From: Butyrivibrio sp. UBA3740
GTDB taxonomy: Bacteria; Bacillota; Clostridia; Lachnospirales; Lachnospiraceae
Direction: 5' to 3'
DNA length: 6,481 nt
NCBI GenBank assembly: GCA_002372465.1
Contig: DFGW01000231.1
Coordinates: 1-6,481 of the forward strand
Below are positions 5,688-6,481 of the stretch, piece after piece. A model generated the notes under the pieces. The model did no database searches. It was not told the DNA's origin and worked only from the letters and a program-made list of their open reading frames with translations. A program made the position numbers and the translations under genes. How positions within the stretch are numbered: position 1 is the first letter of the stretch; each line of letters opens with the position of its first letter.

Positions 5688-5696
5688 ATGGCATTG

Positions 5697-5715
5697 AGAG
5701 GCGGGCTTTGCCTCT
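5697..5715 (+). other. Small leader hairpin upstream of the second ligase
   Basis: AGAGGC and GCCTCT pair over 6 bp around a 7-nt loop GGGCTTT, directly after the end of the duplicated cassette. There is no T run, so it is not a terminator. It ends well before the ribosome binding site at about 5734. It may only stabilise the 5' end. It has no counterpart in the iorA leader. Confidence 0.4.
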
Positions 5716-5747
5716 GAGCAAAAAAGCTATGAAGGGAGAAGGTGACA

Positions 5748-6481
5748 ATGCCTATTACAGATTTACTTGAGAGAAACAGCAAGCTCTATGGGGATGAGGT
5801 TGCACTTGTGGAGATCAACCCTGAGATCAGGGAAGAGCAGAGGGTTACCTGGAAGGAGTACGAGCTTATCCAGCCCACATCCACATCCTATTACAGACGT
5901 CAGATCACATGGTCAGTCTTTGATGAGAAGGCAAACCGTGTAGCTAATATGCTTATGGAAAGAGGAATCAAGAAGGGGCAGAAGTGCGCAATCCTTCTTA
6001 TGAACTGCCTGGAGTGGCTGCCGATATACTTTGGCGTTTTGAAGGCGGGTGCCATCGCTGTGCCTCTTAACTTCCGCTTTACTTCAGAAGAAATTGATTA
6101 CTGTTTAAAGGCTTCCGACTCAGATGTCCTTTTCTACGGCCCTGAGTTCATAGGAAGAATTGAGGATATAGCCGAGAAGATCAAAAAGGAGATGCTTCTT
6201 TTCTATGTGGGAGACCAGTGCCCATCCTACTCGGAGGATTACTACAAGCAGGTTTCCAACAGCTCTTCAGTAGCACCAAGAGTGCTGATCGAGGATAAGG
6301 ACGAAGCAGCTATCTACTTCTCATCAGGAACCACAGGATTCCCTAAGGCTATTTTGCATATCCACACTGCGCTGATGCAGTCAGCCAAGATGGAGGCTAT
6401 ACACCATGAGACTACCCATGAGGACAACTTCCTCTGCATTCCTCCGCTCTATCACACCGGAGCCAAGATGCACTGGTTCGG
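5748..6481 (+). CDS. AMP-forming acyl-CoA synthetase, C-terminus cut by window edge
   Basis: Class I adenylate-forming enzyme (acyl- or aryl-CoA ligase) that activates a carboxylic acid with ATP and loads it on CoA. The 244 visible codons show the AMP-binding N-terminal subdomain: ITWSVFDEKANRVANMLMERG (53-73, split here as ITWSVFDEKANR and VANMLMERG), MNCLEWLPIYFGVLKAGAIA (85-104), VPLNFRF (105-111), the P-loop YFSSGTTGFPKA (190-201) and IPPLYHTGAK (231-240). Full members are about 500-560 residues, so about half is beyond the right edge. A segment of about 20 residues (VTWKEYELIQP onward, 33-52) precedes the usual TW..FDE motif and looks like an insertion. The ATG at 5748 has GGGAG at 5734-5738, 9 nt upstream. 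It is controlled by a near-copy of the iorA promoter, which suggests a substrate related to that of paaK and IorAB. The substrate itself cannot be read from the part seen. Confidence 0.93.
   Translation, partial: MPITDLLERNSKLYGDEVALVEINPEIREEQRVTWKEYELIQPTSTSYYRRQITWSVFDEKANRVANMLMERGIKKGQKCAILLMNCLEWLPIYFGVLKAGAIAVPLNFRFTSEEIDYCLKASDSDVLFYGPEFIGRIEDIAEKIKKEMLLFYVGDQCPSYSEDYYKQVSNSSSVAPRVLIEDKDEAAIYFSSGTTGFPKAILHIHTALMQSAKMEAIHHETTHEDNFLCIPPLYHTGAKMHWF

Larger units (their letters stand above)
5619..5696 (+). repeat. 78-bp promoter cassette, copy B (drives the second ligase rightward)
   Basis: Inverted partner of 3526-3603, identical at 73 of 78 positions without gaps. The five differences are two near the ends of the unit's outer parts and spacer (positions 6 and 32) and three in the last ten bases. 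The hexamers, the three CTTTA words (5666, 5671, 5679) and the palindrome are unchanged. Its left boundary is exactly the first base of the terminator's right arm. The two copies lie 2015 bp apart and point outward around the three-gene middle block. Confidence 0.9.

Noticed and set aside
5697..5715. The leader hairpin as an attenuator terminator
   Set aside because: The stem is only 6 bp, it is followed by GAGCAAAAAAG rather than a T run, and no competing structure is visible.

Overview
This window looks like a chromosomal stretch from an anaerobic Gram-positive Firmicute, most likely a Lachnospiraceae member of the Butyrivibrio/Pseudobutyrivibrio kind. The reasons are moderate GC, strong AGGAGG-type ribosome binding sites before almost every gene, classic TTGACC-17 bp-TATACT promoters, an oxygen-sensitive ferredoxin-dependent 2-oxoacid oxidoreductase, and protein families common in that group. 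The taxonomic call is inference from gene content, not a database match.

Layout. The minus strand (about 3583 down to 1) carries an operon read iorA - iorB - paaK. It encodes the two subunits of indolepyruvate:ferredoxin oxidoreductase and a phenylacetate-CoA ligase-type enzyme that runs off the left edge. Between iorA and iorB is a 104-bp spacer with two tandem 31-nt hairpin elements whose stems covary. On the plus strand, 3706-5583 holds three genes: a small FMN-binding pyridoxamine-phosphate-oxidase-like protein with its own terminator, a membrane-anchored DUF4230-type protein, and an unrecognised multi-pass membrane protein. A strong terminator ends the trio. From 5748 to the right edge is the first half of a second AMP-forming acyl-CoA ligase.

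The most striking structure is a 78-bp promoter cassette present twice in inverted orientation: 3526-3603 drives iorA leftward and 5619-5696 drives the second ligase rightward. The copies match at 73 of 78 positions without gaps. They include the -35, the -10, the spacer and a perfect 10-bp palindrome GCTTTAAAGC just after the predicted transcription start. The two metabolic units flanking the middle trio therefore probably form one co-regulated set.

Working together: the ligases would make aryl- or acyl-CoA from the free acid with ATP. IorAB interconverts aryl-CoA + CO2 + reduced ferredoxin with the aryl-pyruvate. In anaerobes this combination is known to allow salvage of arylacetates into aromatic amino acids, and the reverse direction serves amino acid oxidation. 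The direction here is inferred. The two membrane proteins in the middle have no evident link to this chemistry.

No tRNA, rRNA, CRISPR, transposase or phage gene is seen. No gene-free stretch exceeds 300 bp; the longest is 3455-3705, which holds the divergent promoters.
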